This document shows, one piece after another, positions 38,001 to 50,200 of a DNA stretch of 64,000 bases. Made by a program: the position numbers and the translations under genes. The stretch comes from Xestospongia muta (Eukaryota; Porifera; Demospongiae; Haplosclerida; Petrosiidae). A model generated the notes under the pieces. It made no database searches. It had not been told where the DNA came from and saw only the letters and a program-made list of their open reading frames with translations. The DNA is taken from the NCBI GenBank assembly GCA_963693285.1, contig OY848917.1, forward strand, positions 14,818,192 through 14,882,191, in the 5' to 3' direction. Every line of letters begins with the position of its first letter. Position 1 is the first letter of the stretch.

Positions 38001-39516
38001 GGTCCTCTCAAAAGCAGGGATAGTATTCTGGGTAGCTCGATCTTTAGATGGCTTGCCAATTACTCCAGCTTGAAATAAACTGTCAGCAATGGGACCTGTT
38101 TAGTAATGATACAATGATATTACGACGTATTATAATATAATATCGTAGTACCTGGTTCATTGATTGCTTCGGAGAGATCAGCGAACTTAGCTCGAAAGAT
38201 GTTAGCACCGTCAGACTTTCGACTCATTTTTACTGAGATGATAAAAAACTAATGGGCTGGTCACAAGTTAAGTTATGAAAATTATTATAGTTATTAATAA
38301 TGGTTTATTAACTATTATAAAAATTAATGTAAAAAATAATTAACAATACTTGTTATTGATTATGCATTATTTTGTATGGCACATAAATAAGATAAGTTAT
38401 TAATACATTCGTTATAGAAGTGACAGTAGTGTAAAGAGAACTCTAATGACGAGAGTGATCTAAACAAAGAAACAAAAATTTGGAAACTCATCATAAATTC
38501 TTAGACACAATAGGAAATATGATAGCTTTTAGTAGTACAAGAAGCTAAACATAAAAAAGAAAGTTACATATTTTAGCTGAACGATACATAGACTAAGGCC
38601 GATCTATTAATTCTGTATAATTATTGTCTTAGGATCAGATTAGTCCTAAGTTCTTAACATGATTAATATTAAAAAGTCTAACTTCATCATCATAATTATA
38701 TATACATATACATACACAAATACACACACACACACACACACATATATGTATATAACAATATGTAATTTATAGCAATATAGTAATTTATAGTATGATATGA
38801 TATACATGATATTATACAGACAGATTAGTTCAAAACTTACAATATTCAGCTTCCATTAAAGCAACCACATCCTGTGATGTTGAGGGATCATCTTTTAAGA
38901 TGGCAATTAAAACTGGAAATTTGCCTGGATTTACAGCCACCTCGTATTCAATGGTTTGTAACAATTTAGAAACGCTTTCTAACACGACTCTGTCATTATG
39001 TCCATTGACAGGTAAGGTCTTCTTAATATCTTCCAGTACCCACTCTGTAATAATGCCTTTATCACACAATTCATTGGCTATTCGACCTGCGTCTGTGATG
39101 ACTGCAGCAATATTGTTCAAATGTTTAACCATTACAGTTCTGGCATGTTGAATGGAGACAAAGTCTTCTTTAGTTGCTCCAGCATAGTCTATTTCCATTG
39201 TTCTTACAGCCTCTGCTGCTCTTCCATTATCATTTAGACATTCTTTCAAAACTTTGATAAGAATGTCCATTTTTGAAGCGTCCTTAGCTATTGCTTGATC
39301 AACTGCTGTAAGCAACTTGACAGCAGCTTGCTGTCTCTTTATGCTAGGACTTTCTCTGCCATTTTTCTCTTCTTGGACTTTGAGTTCTTGTGAAATCTCT
39401 ACAGGAATAATTCCCTCTGTGCACAGCTCCTCGGCAATCTGTGCAGGATCAGTGATTGCATGACGCAGAGCTGGGCAATACTTTTTCAATACTTTGCCTT
39501 CTCTTGAGCAGCTCAT
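35044..39516 (-). CDS. Predicted tail-anchored protein with three CARD-like repeats
   Basis: Exons on the minus strand: 38841-39516, 38152-38232, 37865-38095, 37320-37412, 36477-36539 and 35044-35261, 453 residues. Repeats 1 and 2 are in the first exon; repeat 3 is in exons 2-3. All share a pattern: L--AI-DP--IA-ELC--GII, a charged linker, LL-AV, F--LI-VL and ME-EY. This fits a six-helix death fold, most like CARD; assignment is by pattern. Then comes a Pro/Ser-rich linker (PPKSHSPPLPPPV) and a single hydrophobic C-terminal segment (about LTTLVTVALVAITGYSIY) ending KYITKKYV, as in outer-mitochondrial or ER tail anchors. Alternative: two genes. The first could stop at 38830 (EYCKF) and the second start at ATG 38227. 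Fusion is favoured because donor GTAAGT at 38840 and acceptor TCATCTCAG at 38233 join in frame, and repeats 2 and 3 both end at the same intron phase. Confidence 0.65.
35554..35826 (+). pseudogene. Two orphan exon-like segments, antisense in an intron
   Basis: Segment 1 (35554-35688) opens with ATG and encodes a basic stretch (KKERSRVHQRAFKRI) then GLGGYGGFCHEI before a donor GTAAAA. Segment 2 (about 35728-35826, acceptor TCTATAAG) continues in frame with EKLWQYMKTNPRLGKMLEF and ends at AAGG|GTACGT. I could find no continuation. They may be the 5' end of a nested gene or a captured fragment. Family not recognised. Confidence 0.3.
36079..36142. repeat. Short inverted repeat
   Basis: ATGTGTCATGGTT (36079-36091) is exactly inverted at 36130-36142, forming a 13-bp stem with a loop of about 38 nt, in an intron. 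Confidence 0.75.
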
Positions 39517-39965
39517 CCTAGTCGAAGTGAGGACTATTTTCTCACTTCGCTTATTAGAAAACGATATCGACCGCAAAAATGTGCAACTCCTACTTGTTAA
39601 TTGTTACTAATGATACTGAAATCATATAGTATTGGGACTTTAACCATTGTATTTAGCTATACTACATATAAAATAAGGAAACTGTGTTACCAGCTATTAA
39701 CGAAAGCAATGTACTATACCTTACTATCAATATGAACAGTAAATAATAGACTAATTCATTTAACAGGTACCATTAATGGCCATATTACATCAATGGTCTT
39801 TTCAAAGCACAAAGACAAGTGGCAACAGTTCAATAGAAACAAAATTATATACTAATAAACACAGATACCTAACATTTTACAGTAAACAAAAATAGGTTGA
39901 TCTGACAGCATAATATACAAGCTCAGTATAAATATTTTAAGATGACTGTTCAGCACTATAATATG
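39517..39965. other. Intergenic region between the annexin and CARD-like genes
   Basis: Upstream of the CARD-like gene and downstream of the annexin gene, both on the minus strand. AT-rich; no further feature seen. Confidence 0.5.
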
Positions 39966-42900
39966 TCAAAATTCTCCAGCTAAAGCTAGCAGTACTCTCT
40001 TGTAATCACCACTTGTATCTCCCTAAGGAATTAACAGAGTATTCAATAATATAGTAAGACTGATATTATAAATTCAATAATTACTATTGCTTGGCTAGAG
40101 TTTTGTAAATTTCAAATATAATAGTAACGAACTAGCACTCATGCACACCAATATGACTAACAGTCATTTTAGTCAAGATCACAGCTACATTGCAGACATT
40201 AAATATTGACTATTATATCAGATGTTTAGTCTGGACCAACTATGTTAATATAATGACCCATCATGACATCATGACATTACACATTGATAAACATCATTAG
40301 ATCCATGTTTGTTATCAGTGATACGTGTACAACCATTTCCTCTTTGTTCCTATGGCTATTTCTTAATGACAGTACAAGAAATGTCATTGAACATCAGTGT
40401 TTTTAAGTGTCTCAGCTTCTTCCCTATCTCACTTCCTTCTAGACTAGACAATAAAATCGCAGTCATAACAGGACTACTCCGTCAAATCGTTATGTCTGCA
40501 GACCACCCAGAGATAAAGCTAACAAACTCTATTAGAGTCAGTCCTCCATATGGAGAGAATGTTTATCATTTAGTCCAACACACATGTGTATGTAGTTATG
40601 AAGTATGAACTAATAAAACAGCTGATTTTTAGTTACTACTGGGAAATTTGTCTTGGAACAAATTATGTATGAGTTAAAAGAATCGAGAGAGTTCAGGATG
40701 AATATCATTTGGCAGACTCTTGTTACTAGTACATTGTTGTCTTAATTGCTAGCAACATAAGTGATTTGTCATTGCTCATACTAATAGTGATTCATACATA
40801 GCCCAAGTATTTAGTATTAGAGTAATTATGGAACATTAATGCTAAGTTAAAAAAACATCTCATATTCTGTAACATGACTTTAAAAGGACTAGTATTATCA
40901 TTATCATTTACACGTGCAGTAATTTGCTATATACCTTGATGAAGGATTCCAAAGATTTTCTGTACATTTTTTCAAAAGTTAACTTGATCTCAACCATATC
41001 CACTTCACAACGAGATATCATAACTCGAACCAATGTTTTGTCATCAGTACCCAAACCCTAGAATATTACAAGAGAAACATACCAACAATTCTATTAAAAG
41101 TCCCTATTAGTTTCAATAACTACATGTATTAGTTACTTCATTGAGAGCTATACTTTTGAAAATGCTTTACTGGTTAATAATGATTTAATCTACAGACCTT
41201 TCTCAATGTTATCAATGGAAGACTTAAATTAGATTACTTTTATTTACATTGTGTAACATACTTTCATTGACTTGTAAAGTCTCTCTGCAAAGTAAGCTGA
41301 TCTATCTCGGACACATTTAACTAAACAAATAGAGTCATGTAGCATATCCAATTATAAAGACATTATAAAACACTAAAAACAACAATAAAATAAAAATTGT
41401 CCTATTTAAACAAAGACATACTTAGTTATTACACTATTAGTGTTGTCACAGGATGTTACTTTATGGGATGTATTATATAATAGTGGACACTTCACACTAT
41501 AGTATTACATCATAGCACTATATTATAATTACATCAATTCAATTAACCATACATGTGTATGTCCACTAATCACCCATACTCACCAATAGTGATCATGGCA
41601 TTCTTTAAATCTCCAGACATTTCTCGTGATATAGATTGCTCAATATCATAACGACATATCTATAACAACAAAAGAATATCTTCTAAGAAAGTCCATTAAA
41701 ACTGACTTTGGAGTATTCGTCAAATACCACACGGAGATGAGCATAACTTCTTGCACACAAAATTGAATTAAATCTATTATTGGAAGACATCGTCAGTAAT
41801 GAGTCAAGCCTTATCACTTGATAATATAATTATTGTTAAGAATGGAATGTATCAATAAACATGGTTGGTATGATATCAATGTACGGTATTTATATAGAAC
41901 ACACTTTGCTTCATCTGTGCCCCATTTGGCTTCTCCAGCTTGATACAATACCTACATCATATACAGTATATATTGTATTGATATAATACCTACATCATAT
42001 ATTGTATATATTGTAATAGTACATATTATACAGTACATAGTATTAATATATATAAATAAAAAATTCTACTATCACTTTGGGTGGTCATCACATGTGTTTG
42101 TTAAACAAATTATAAGTATTTAGACTACCAGCTTCCTCTTGATATGTAATGCAGATATTGTTAAACCTCCTTTACATATACACTAACTTAACTGTCTTTA
42201 AAAAATGGTGTTCAAATAACAATAGAGACATTTCCTAATATAGTCCTCAATAGTTAAGAGGTGTCTAAGATATTATACTACATACTATACTTTACTATAA
42301 TACTGTACTACACTATACTACATACTACAATGTATATTACATTATACTACATACTATACTTTACTATAATACTGTACTACACTATACTACATACTACAAT
42401 GTATATTACATTATACTACATACTATACTTTACTATACTACATATTATACTTTACTATATACCTGTGCATCTTGCCGTGCTTTCTGTCTATCAACAGGAC
42501 CATCCAGTTCTCGAGCAGCCTACAATATATCAACATATAAAATAAATATAACTATTTAATGTATGCGCCAATGCTTACCGTTATCATTGATATTAACAGT
42601 CTACGAAAATGTCCTGAAGTGTCTCCTCGAATATCTTTCTCTAGTTCCACTTTGTGATCTGTTTAAGGGAAGGTGCATTATTAGACACATATTTGTAAGA
42701 CATGAATGCGTCCACAGATTGTAATATAGTTACTACGATATCTATAATGAAAGGACATATACATATCACTTTATGTAGGTAGCAGCACTACATAAATCAG
42801 TCTATCAGGAAACATGCCAAAAGTATATCCTACACTATTAAAAATTAATAAAGCTGTTAATTAATGTATATATACCTACACAACAAGAACTGTCATGGTA

Positions 42901-43194
42901 CTAATGTACATACCAATGTCTTCCCAGAAAATGGTTAGTTCTATTATTAGCATATGTACCTTCCTTGTATTGTTTTTTGATTTTTATAATCTCTTCATTA
43001 CTTCTAGAACATAATATCTCAATAAGTACATCTTCATCTGTCCCAACTCCCTAAACAATAAGAGATTACTCTAATGATAATATACCACTACCTCAATAAT
43101 ATAACTAGTCAATAAACAGACAATAATGATGACCATATCAACCAAGTTCCTGTCTCATGAGATAAGGGGTGGATATCTAGTCAGCCTCCTATAC

Positions 43195-43254
<60 letters not shown>

Positions 43255-46200
43255 CACACACCATATCAGAGTATTACACACATATAGTTAGAATATACTC
43301 TAGTCACTAACTCATTATACATTATATATCATTATGATATTGATCACTTGTAATCCTCTTGGGAAATAATCAATGATGTGTCATATATTATGCAATAGAT
43401 AATAAAGTGTTGTTTGAGCATGTTACGAAAAATAAAATACAACGGACATAGTTAAGTTGCTGATAAAGCATGAAGCAAATGATACAATTATGCTTCAAAT
43501 AATAGAGTTAAATATTGTTACCTCAACGCCTTTATGAAGATTGTAGGAATCAAATTCAGCTGGAGTCATCATTAGTCCTAAAATGACTTCTCTGAAGTTG
43601 CCACTCAATTCACTCTTAAGCTCTTTAATAAGATCCTGTAATATTAAAAGTGTATTGTGATATCATTTGATATTAATAACAATTATTATAAATTCTATTT
43701 TTAAAAGATAGTACTTTCAAGGAGATATATAACAACGTCAAAGGCCAAAACTGATTACTGATCCTATGTAGTACTGGTATAGCCCCAGGGGGAGTTATCA
43801 CAACCTTTTGATCTGAGGTTGCGTAATATTAGAGCATGTTATATATATAAAATTATAAACTCTTAAATCTGAAATCGTTTAAGTTTGAAATTAACTATAC
43901 TCATTATAATAAACAATATAAAATGATATGCTTCTACAAATGAACTATTCCATTTCCTTTTTCCTTAACTTTACCACTATAGCTATCATATACTATATTG
44001 TGAAGCATTCAAGTGAAGTGGGTCAATTAATGACTTAATCCACAAAGTTACTCTAATATAACTAATCCAGATACCATTTGAAGGCTCGATTGCTTTCAAA
44101 CAAAACTAATTGTAAATAATAATAATTAAAAATGACTTATAAAGTGAACAGCATGATAATGTGTTAATATTAGGATATTCTTCCCTTAGCCTTCAACATG
44201 GTGACATTTAAAATTTTTCTCCCAATTTACAAATCACTCACTTTTCCATACATTGACTTAAATTTTGTTTTAATCTGTTGCCTCTGTTCATTGGAACGTC
44301 TAGTTAGAACAAGAATAATAGTCTTTTCATCAGTACCTATAATATAACAATAGTACAATGATTATTAGTTATTACTATATATATTAGTAACAATAGTACA
44401 ATGATTACTTATAGTATAATGATTAATAGTTATTACTTATAGTAAATGAAGCATATTATAGTGAGACAGTTGTGAAAGATAACCACTACTTATTAATTAG
44501 TTCAACTCTTACAATTTTCCCATAACTACTACACACAATAGAAATTACATACCCAATCCTTTCATAGCATTCCGAAGAGAAGTAGCATCATTTTCTGCAT
44601 TAAAGTTTGTAGCAGGTTCAACAGTACCATGTGTTGCAGGTGGCTAGAGTAGAATTATAATAGATAGTATACTACTATTACTACACTGTGTTGTTATGGG
44701 ATGTTACACAGAGTACATGTACATATGTAATTTATATACATATACAATCCTGTATTATCCACTAATAGAGGGATACTATTACAGGCCAGGTGGTCCAGTG
44801 ACTATGTTGTCATGTTTACATTTCCAGCCTTTCTATAGCTAATTGAATTGTACTCTTTAGTGTAAGCAAAAATGGACAAAGTTGCCATTAAATGGTGCTT
44901 GCCAGGTAGAAAGTTTTATAATGTTAGCACTCAAAATATTCTCATTTCCAGACTATTATGACCTCTAATGAAAGATCATTTTTCTATTTCTTCAGGATAT
45001 GAAATACAAAATGATATTGTAATATCCAACTTATAGTGAATGAAGACTGTTATTATGACACGCTATCTAAAAACTACACATTGTCAGGAAATAGAATATG
45101 GGCAGATAAACATAACATTTAAACTGTTTTAAATAATTGTGGGTGTGGCTACAAATATCTACCAAAATTTTAAAAGTACATCCTATATGGTAACCCTCTA
45201 TATAAGCCACAATAATCACTAAGACAATGGATTATGCTATATATGAATGAATTAAACAAAATACTTTATTGAAGCATTTGAGCCAACTTTTAGTCATTAG
45301 TGATATCAAGAAATCCTATTACTTAATTGACATAATAACAAACTGACTAAACAAAGTTATTTTTGCCTTGTGTATCATCTCTTTCTCTTTTTCCATTTCC
45401 TGATATGGCAAGAACTTTGGGAAAGCATTTTAAGACTGCATAGCTCATATAAATATAATTATTAGATTATATGAGGCATTTGTGTATGTTACAAGTATAT
45501 GTTGTGTTAGCCACTCACTTTGCTAACACTCATAGCAGCCATTTTCTTTTGTGTATCAACAACATCTTGAATATTTCTACTAGCATGACTGGGGACAGGT
45601 TTAGCTTGAGGAGTAGACTATGATAAAATAAGAATTATTGTCAGTATTGTATATAGTAAATCAACAACTAATAGTTTAAGATTTGTATAGCAATCACATA
45701 AAAACATAAACAAGTACAGCTCAGTAAAAGATATGCACAGTCAACAGTAAATTGTGTAGTGGTTACATTGAGGTTCATGGAATGTTATGACAACATTAAT
45801 TGTATTAGGATGCGTATTCAGGAGCATATGACGAAGTGAAGGAGTGTCGAACTTACGTAAACTTTTGTCTAAGTTTTACCATATAAGTATATGCTTTTAT
45901 TATGCAGTATATGACTACAAGCTTAAGTAGGTGCTAAACTAACATTACCATAAAAAGTAATAGTCTTGTCATAAGACATATGTATACCAGCAAATTCTTG
46001 AGGATTAATAATAACATTTTCTCATAAGAATATTTTTGGTTACTTGTAAACATGCCAAATCAATTAACTGTTAATTGCCACATTTTATTTTAACAAATAA
46101 GCTATATTTATGAAAGCATTCCTCCATAAAAATTTTATGGTACATGGTAGTTAAATACTCCTTCATTTTATGGCATATTATGTGTATTGTTGTGATACTA

Positions 46201-47071
46201 ACATATCCAGGTCCACCTGTAGCTTGATACCCTGGGTAAGAGGAGCCAGATTGATAAGGTGTAGGTCCAGGTGGAGAAGGACCACCATATCCTGCCAATG
46301 GTGCAGGAGGATAACCAGTAGAAGCAGCAGGAGGAGGATATCCACCTGTAAATATTGTGTTATAATATCAAAGTAGATATCTAGACAGCAACATGATTAC
46401 ATCTTATCTAACCACTTTCAGATTGGAAAGACATCACACACACACCCTCCCTCCCTTCTCTCTCTCTTTCCCTCTAATGAACCCTTAATTTATAATGTTA
46501 CTGATATACTTACCTCCAGGTGGTTGTGGTGGATAATGTCCTCCTGACATAGGCATACCACTGCTTGGTGGTGGCATGCCACCTCCTGCCATGGGCATAC
46601 CACTGCTTGGTGGTGGTATGCCACCTCCTGCCATGGGCATACCAATGTTTGGAGGTGGCATGCCAACTCCTGCCATGGGCATACCAGTGCTTGGAGGTGG
46701 CATACCACCTCCTCCTACTGGCATACTACTAGGCATGGGCATACCACCTATTGGCATGGGCATACCTCCACTGGGTGGGGGCATACTACTTCCCGGCATG
46801 GGCATACCACCACCCAGTGGTGGCATACTACTTCCTGGCATTGGTATTCCACCATGAGGAGCGGGTACCCATGGTTCCTATATAAACAATACAAAATGAT
46901 GGAATGAACATTTTGTTCATTTGTTTTTATAGTTATGTTAGCTGTCTTAATATACTTATAACTCACAGATTGAGGATAGCCTGGGGTATGTGATGGATAA
47001 GGCACCTGTCCACTTAGGCCTAGAGGTGGTGGATAGGATTGTCCACTTGGAGGATATGGAGGGTAGGCCAT
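39966..47071 (-). CDS. Annexin, A7/A11 type, with long Pro/Gly/Met-rich N-terminus
   Basis: Sixteen exons, 555 residues: 46967-47071, 46514-46877, 46203-46345, 45519-45617, 44553-44643, 44242-44336, 43522-43635, 42960-43050, 42579-42658, 42463-42519, 41905-41951, 41707-41773, 41584-41659, 41262-41320, 40935-41057 and 39966-40022. The first 200 or so residues are low complexity: [12 protein letters not shown], then repeated [18 protein letters not shown] units, then [12 protein letters not shown]. The rest is the annexin core of four repeats. Each has a type II Ca2+ site ([36 protein letters not shown]), with downstream SGNF, SGHF and SGDY motifs; it ends ALAGEF. The protein should bind acidic membranes with Ca2+. 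In A7 and A11 the long N-terminus binds ALG-2/S100-like partners and drives condensation. Exon phases all close. It shares a 190-bp promoter interval with the ROCO gene. Confidence 0.95.
40441..40608 (+). pseudogene. Antisense open stretch in an annexin intron, possibly gene-derived
   Basis: On the plus strand, from about 40441 an open frame reads [17 protein letters not shown] then [20 protein letters not shown]. Composition looks protein-like, and the SPPYGENV core faintly resembles the anticodon-binding-like AD domain of LSM12. The similarity is weak and there is no clear start or splice structure. Confidence 0.2.
42274..42450. repeat. 69-bp tandem repeat, about 2.5 copies
   Basis: The unit containing TTTACTATAATACTGTACTA repeats at a 69-bp period (42291 and 42360), with an incomplete third copy, in an intron of the annexin gene. 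Confidence 0.88.
43200..43250. repeat. (CA)n microsatellite
   Basis: A CA dinucleotide run of about 50 bp in an annexin intron (TG on the sense strand). Confidence 0.95.
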
Positions 47072-47261
47072 AGTTGTAATTATTTAACCCCTTGTTAACG
47101 AGTAATAACGATATTCACGATCGCTGTTGTTTCGACGTGTACTTTTTGTTTATCAAAATTAATTCTGATGCAATAATTATACCGATCATTGTGATATCCT
47201 TATTAGGTATACTGTTTGATATAAAATATTTTATCATCGTGTTTACAACATAACAGCAGTG
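47072..47261. promoter_or_regulatory. Bidirectional promoter interval (annexin / ROCO)
   Basis: Only 190 bp separate the annexin ATG (47071, minus) from the ROCO ATG (47262, plus). CG dinucleotides cluster at 47097-47137 (TAACGATATTCACGATCGC). Both transcripts must start inside it unless they have untranslated upstream exons that overlap. Confidence 0.6.
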
Positions 47262-50200
47262 ATGACAGCTTTTGAGAATTGCCTCTCTGCGTTTCACAAT
47301 GCCGACAAACCAAGGTCCCTGGAATGGCTACGTTTGTGTCCTGACCCAGCAAGTATTAAAACAGAATCTAAGGACACTAACGGTGTTCTTACAATATGGA
47401 ACCTGTCTCTCCTTCATTTGTCTGCAAAGAACAATTGGCCAGACGTGGCAAGTATTTTAATTTGTGATTACCACTGCAATCCTGAGACAGAGAATAACCG
47501 TTTAAGCACTCCTTTGCATTATTCAGCCAGGTATGGAAGTCTTGAGACACTTAAATACCTTATTGAGCAACATGGCTGCAATCCAATGCGACTAACTAAG
47601 AACAAATGGACAGCTTTACACTGGGCAGCTTCTACAGGTCAGTTACATGTTCTCCAATACTTGATAGAAGTTCAACATTGTGATCCTTGGCTGAAAGACA
47701 AAAACGGCCACAACCTACTACATCTTGCTTGTTCTGGAGGGCACACAGAATCAGTTGTGTATCTGTTACGTACAGGTAAAGTTGATCCCTCGCTTACTGA
47801 TGCTTGGGGCTGTACACCTAGTGAGTGGGCCAGAAACACTAACACAGACGAACTCCCAGTTATACGACTTTTGAAATACTTTGAAGACTGTCGTCTTGAA
47901 TCTCCAGTTGATACGTATACTCAAGTGTTTGTTCTTGGTAACAAGGAAGCAGAAAAAACATCATTAATAACAGTACTAAAGGAACGTTCTCGTGGTGGTC
48001 ATGGTGACAAAGATGGTAATATTATTGGAGTTGATTTACATACCATTGGTATTGTTCCAATTTTTATACAGAGCTTTGAAATTGGTAATATGATATTCTA
48101 TGATTTTGCAGGCCATTCTGAATATTATTACTCTCATGGTGCAGTACTAGAGAAAACAGTTACAACTATATCACCTATATTCATAGTTGTGATTGATATT
48201 AGTCAAAATGAAAGCTACATAATTAAGCAATTTCATTACTGGATCAATTTTCTTCGTAACATTACAAGTAATGCAGATTTTAAACCTAAGGTACTGATAA
48301 TTGCTAGCCATATGGACTGCATTGAAACAAATGAACTCTGTCAGCAAAGGATATCTATTATGGAGTCACTATTAATGAAGTATTATTCCCAATGCATTGA
48401 ATGTCTTCCTATAATTGCCATGGACTGTCGTAAAGTTAACTCCAATGAGATCTGTAATATCAACCGCAATCTTCTTCTACACTCTTTATCAATAATTGCT
48501 CAATCTCTCCATATAAACTATACATGCCATGTTCTTTATTCCTTTCTCAAAAATGATTGTAAAGTTGCCCAAAGTGAACCCTACTGTACTCTTGATCAGT
48601 TATCTTACTCTATTAAAGATGCTCATAATGTCAGTGAGTTTATACCAAGTGATAAAACTGTCTTAGCAAAACTCCTTACAGTCCTCTCTGAAAAAGGATT
48701 CATAATATTTCTTAAAGATCAAAATACTCTTGGGAACAGTTGGGTGATATTTGACATTCATTGCCTACTGCATGAGATACATGGTACACTATTTTCACAA
48801 GATCATCGTTGTGTGTCATTTGTCGATAACATTGGTATTGTTCCTGTGAATTGCCTTGCAGAAATGTTTCCAAACCACGATCCTATAATGCTTGCAGCTG
48901 TGCTAAATAAGTTTGAACTATGTCACATATTTAATGACAATGAGGATACTGAAAGAGAAAGTATTGAAAAAGCACTATTATTTTTTCCTTCTCTTGTCAC
49001 TGCTTGTCGTCCTGCTTATTTACCTTCTGAATTCCAATTTAAATGGTATCTACAGTGTGTAGATGCATCAAACTTTTTCTCTGTTCGCTTTTCTTATGTT
49101 CTTTTACTTAAAATAGCACTGACATTTCCATTGGAGAAGATTCAGACTATGTCTTCGTCACATATTTACCCTGAAGTATCACGCAGATGTCATATGTGGA
49201 ATTTTGGGGTTTACTGGGTAAATGAAGACTTTGTTGAGACAGTAGTGGAGTTAAATGACCTACAAGAAGTTATAGTAAGCATGAAATGGAAGCAAGGCAA
49301 AGAGAAAGAGATGGCAAAACTACGTAGCTCTATAATATCACTTATTGTTAGCTTACATCAAAAGCATTGTTCATCCATTAGTGTGGTCGAGTTTCTGAGC
49401 ATGCCAAACTTTTCTCTAGCTACGACTCCTGCCACCAAATTTGTCATGCAGGACATTGTACGAGCTGTTGTATTGAAGAAAGGTGTCGTGGATGACCAAG
49501 GACTTCAGTGTAGATCATTGGATGAGCTGTTGCAAGGAGAACCATTTGTTAGTGTATCTACAGATGTTCTTGTGAAGATGTTTACTTCTGAGCATGATAA
49601 AGTGCCTCCGTGTACTCTACAACAACTAAATATTGACCTCAGTCCATCTTTTATATTCTATCAACCTATGACCTTTAGTTCTTTGAAGTGCCAGCTAGAA
49701 TGTTTTTCACTCTTTAATGGAAGGAGTGTAATGGTAAATTCTATAGTTATTGCATACTATTGTTTGATGACTTATACTACAGATAGGAAAGATCACCAAA
49801 GACCTACTAGCTTTAGACACAATGCAACATTTATACCCTGCTTCACAAGGTAATCGTTGTTACAATGTTATCAATATACAGTTAGACATTTTGCTAATAA
49901 CCCTTCATCATCATAATAGCAAATGTACTTATAGAGGCTTTAGATTTTGTCATTATAAATGTGTGTAATTATTATCAATTTATAGGTAATAATGAAGTAA
50001 TAATTTCTGGTGTTGTTTTCTCTTCTAATGGTTTACCAGATGGCCCATTAAGTGAGTAGCTAGTAGTTATAAAAAGCTTAAATTAACATTTGTCATTTTA
50101 ACCCAAATCTTTGTTACCGTAGTTTCATCACTATGATGTAAGCCCAATTACTGAGTTACCACAAAGCCTAAAATAGTTTAACCCAATATACATAAAGTGA

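Noticed and set aside
38830..38840. Stop after EYCKF as the true end of a separate two-repeat gene
   Set aside because: Not fully rejected, but the GTAAGT donor just before it and the in-frame acceptor at 38233 make read-through into the third repeat more likely.
40309..40608. Complete plus-strand gene
   Set aside because: Only its second half looks protein-like and it has no splice or start support; kept only as a low-confidence relic.
42261..42545. Tyr/Leu-rich plus-strand frame
   Set aside because: It is a translation of the 69-bp tandem repeat and the antisense of an annexin exon.
46576..46857. Plus-strand Gly/Met/Pro-rich frame
   Set aside because: It is the antisense shadow of the repetitive annexin exon, which fits the full splice chain.
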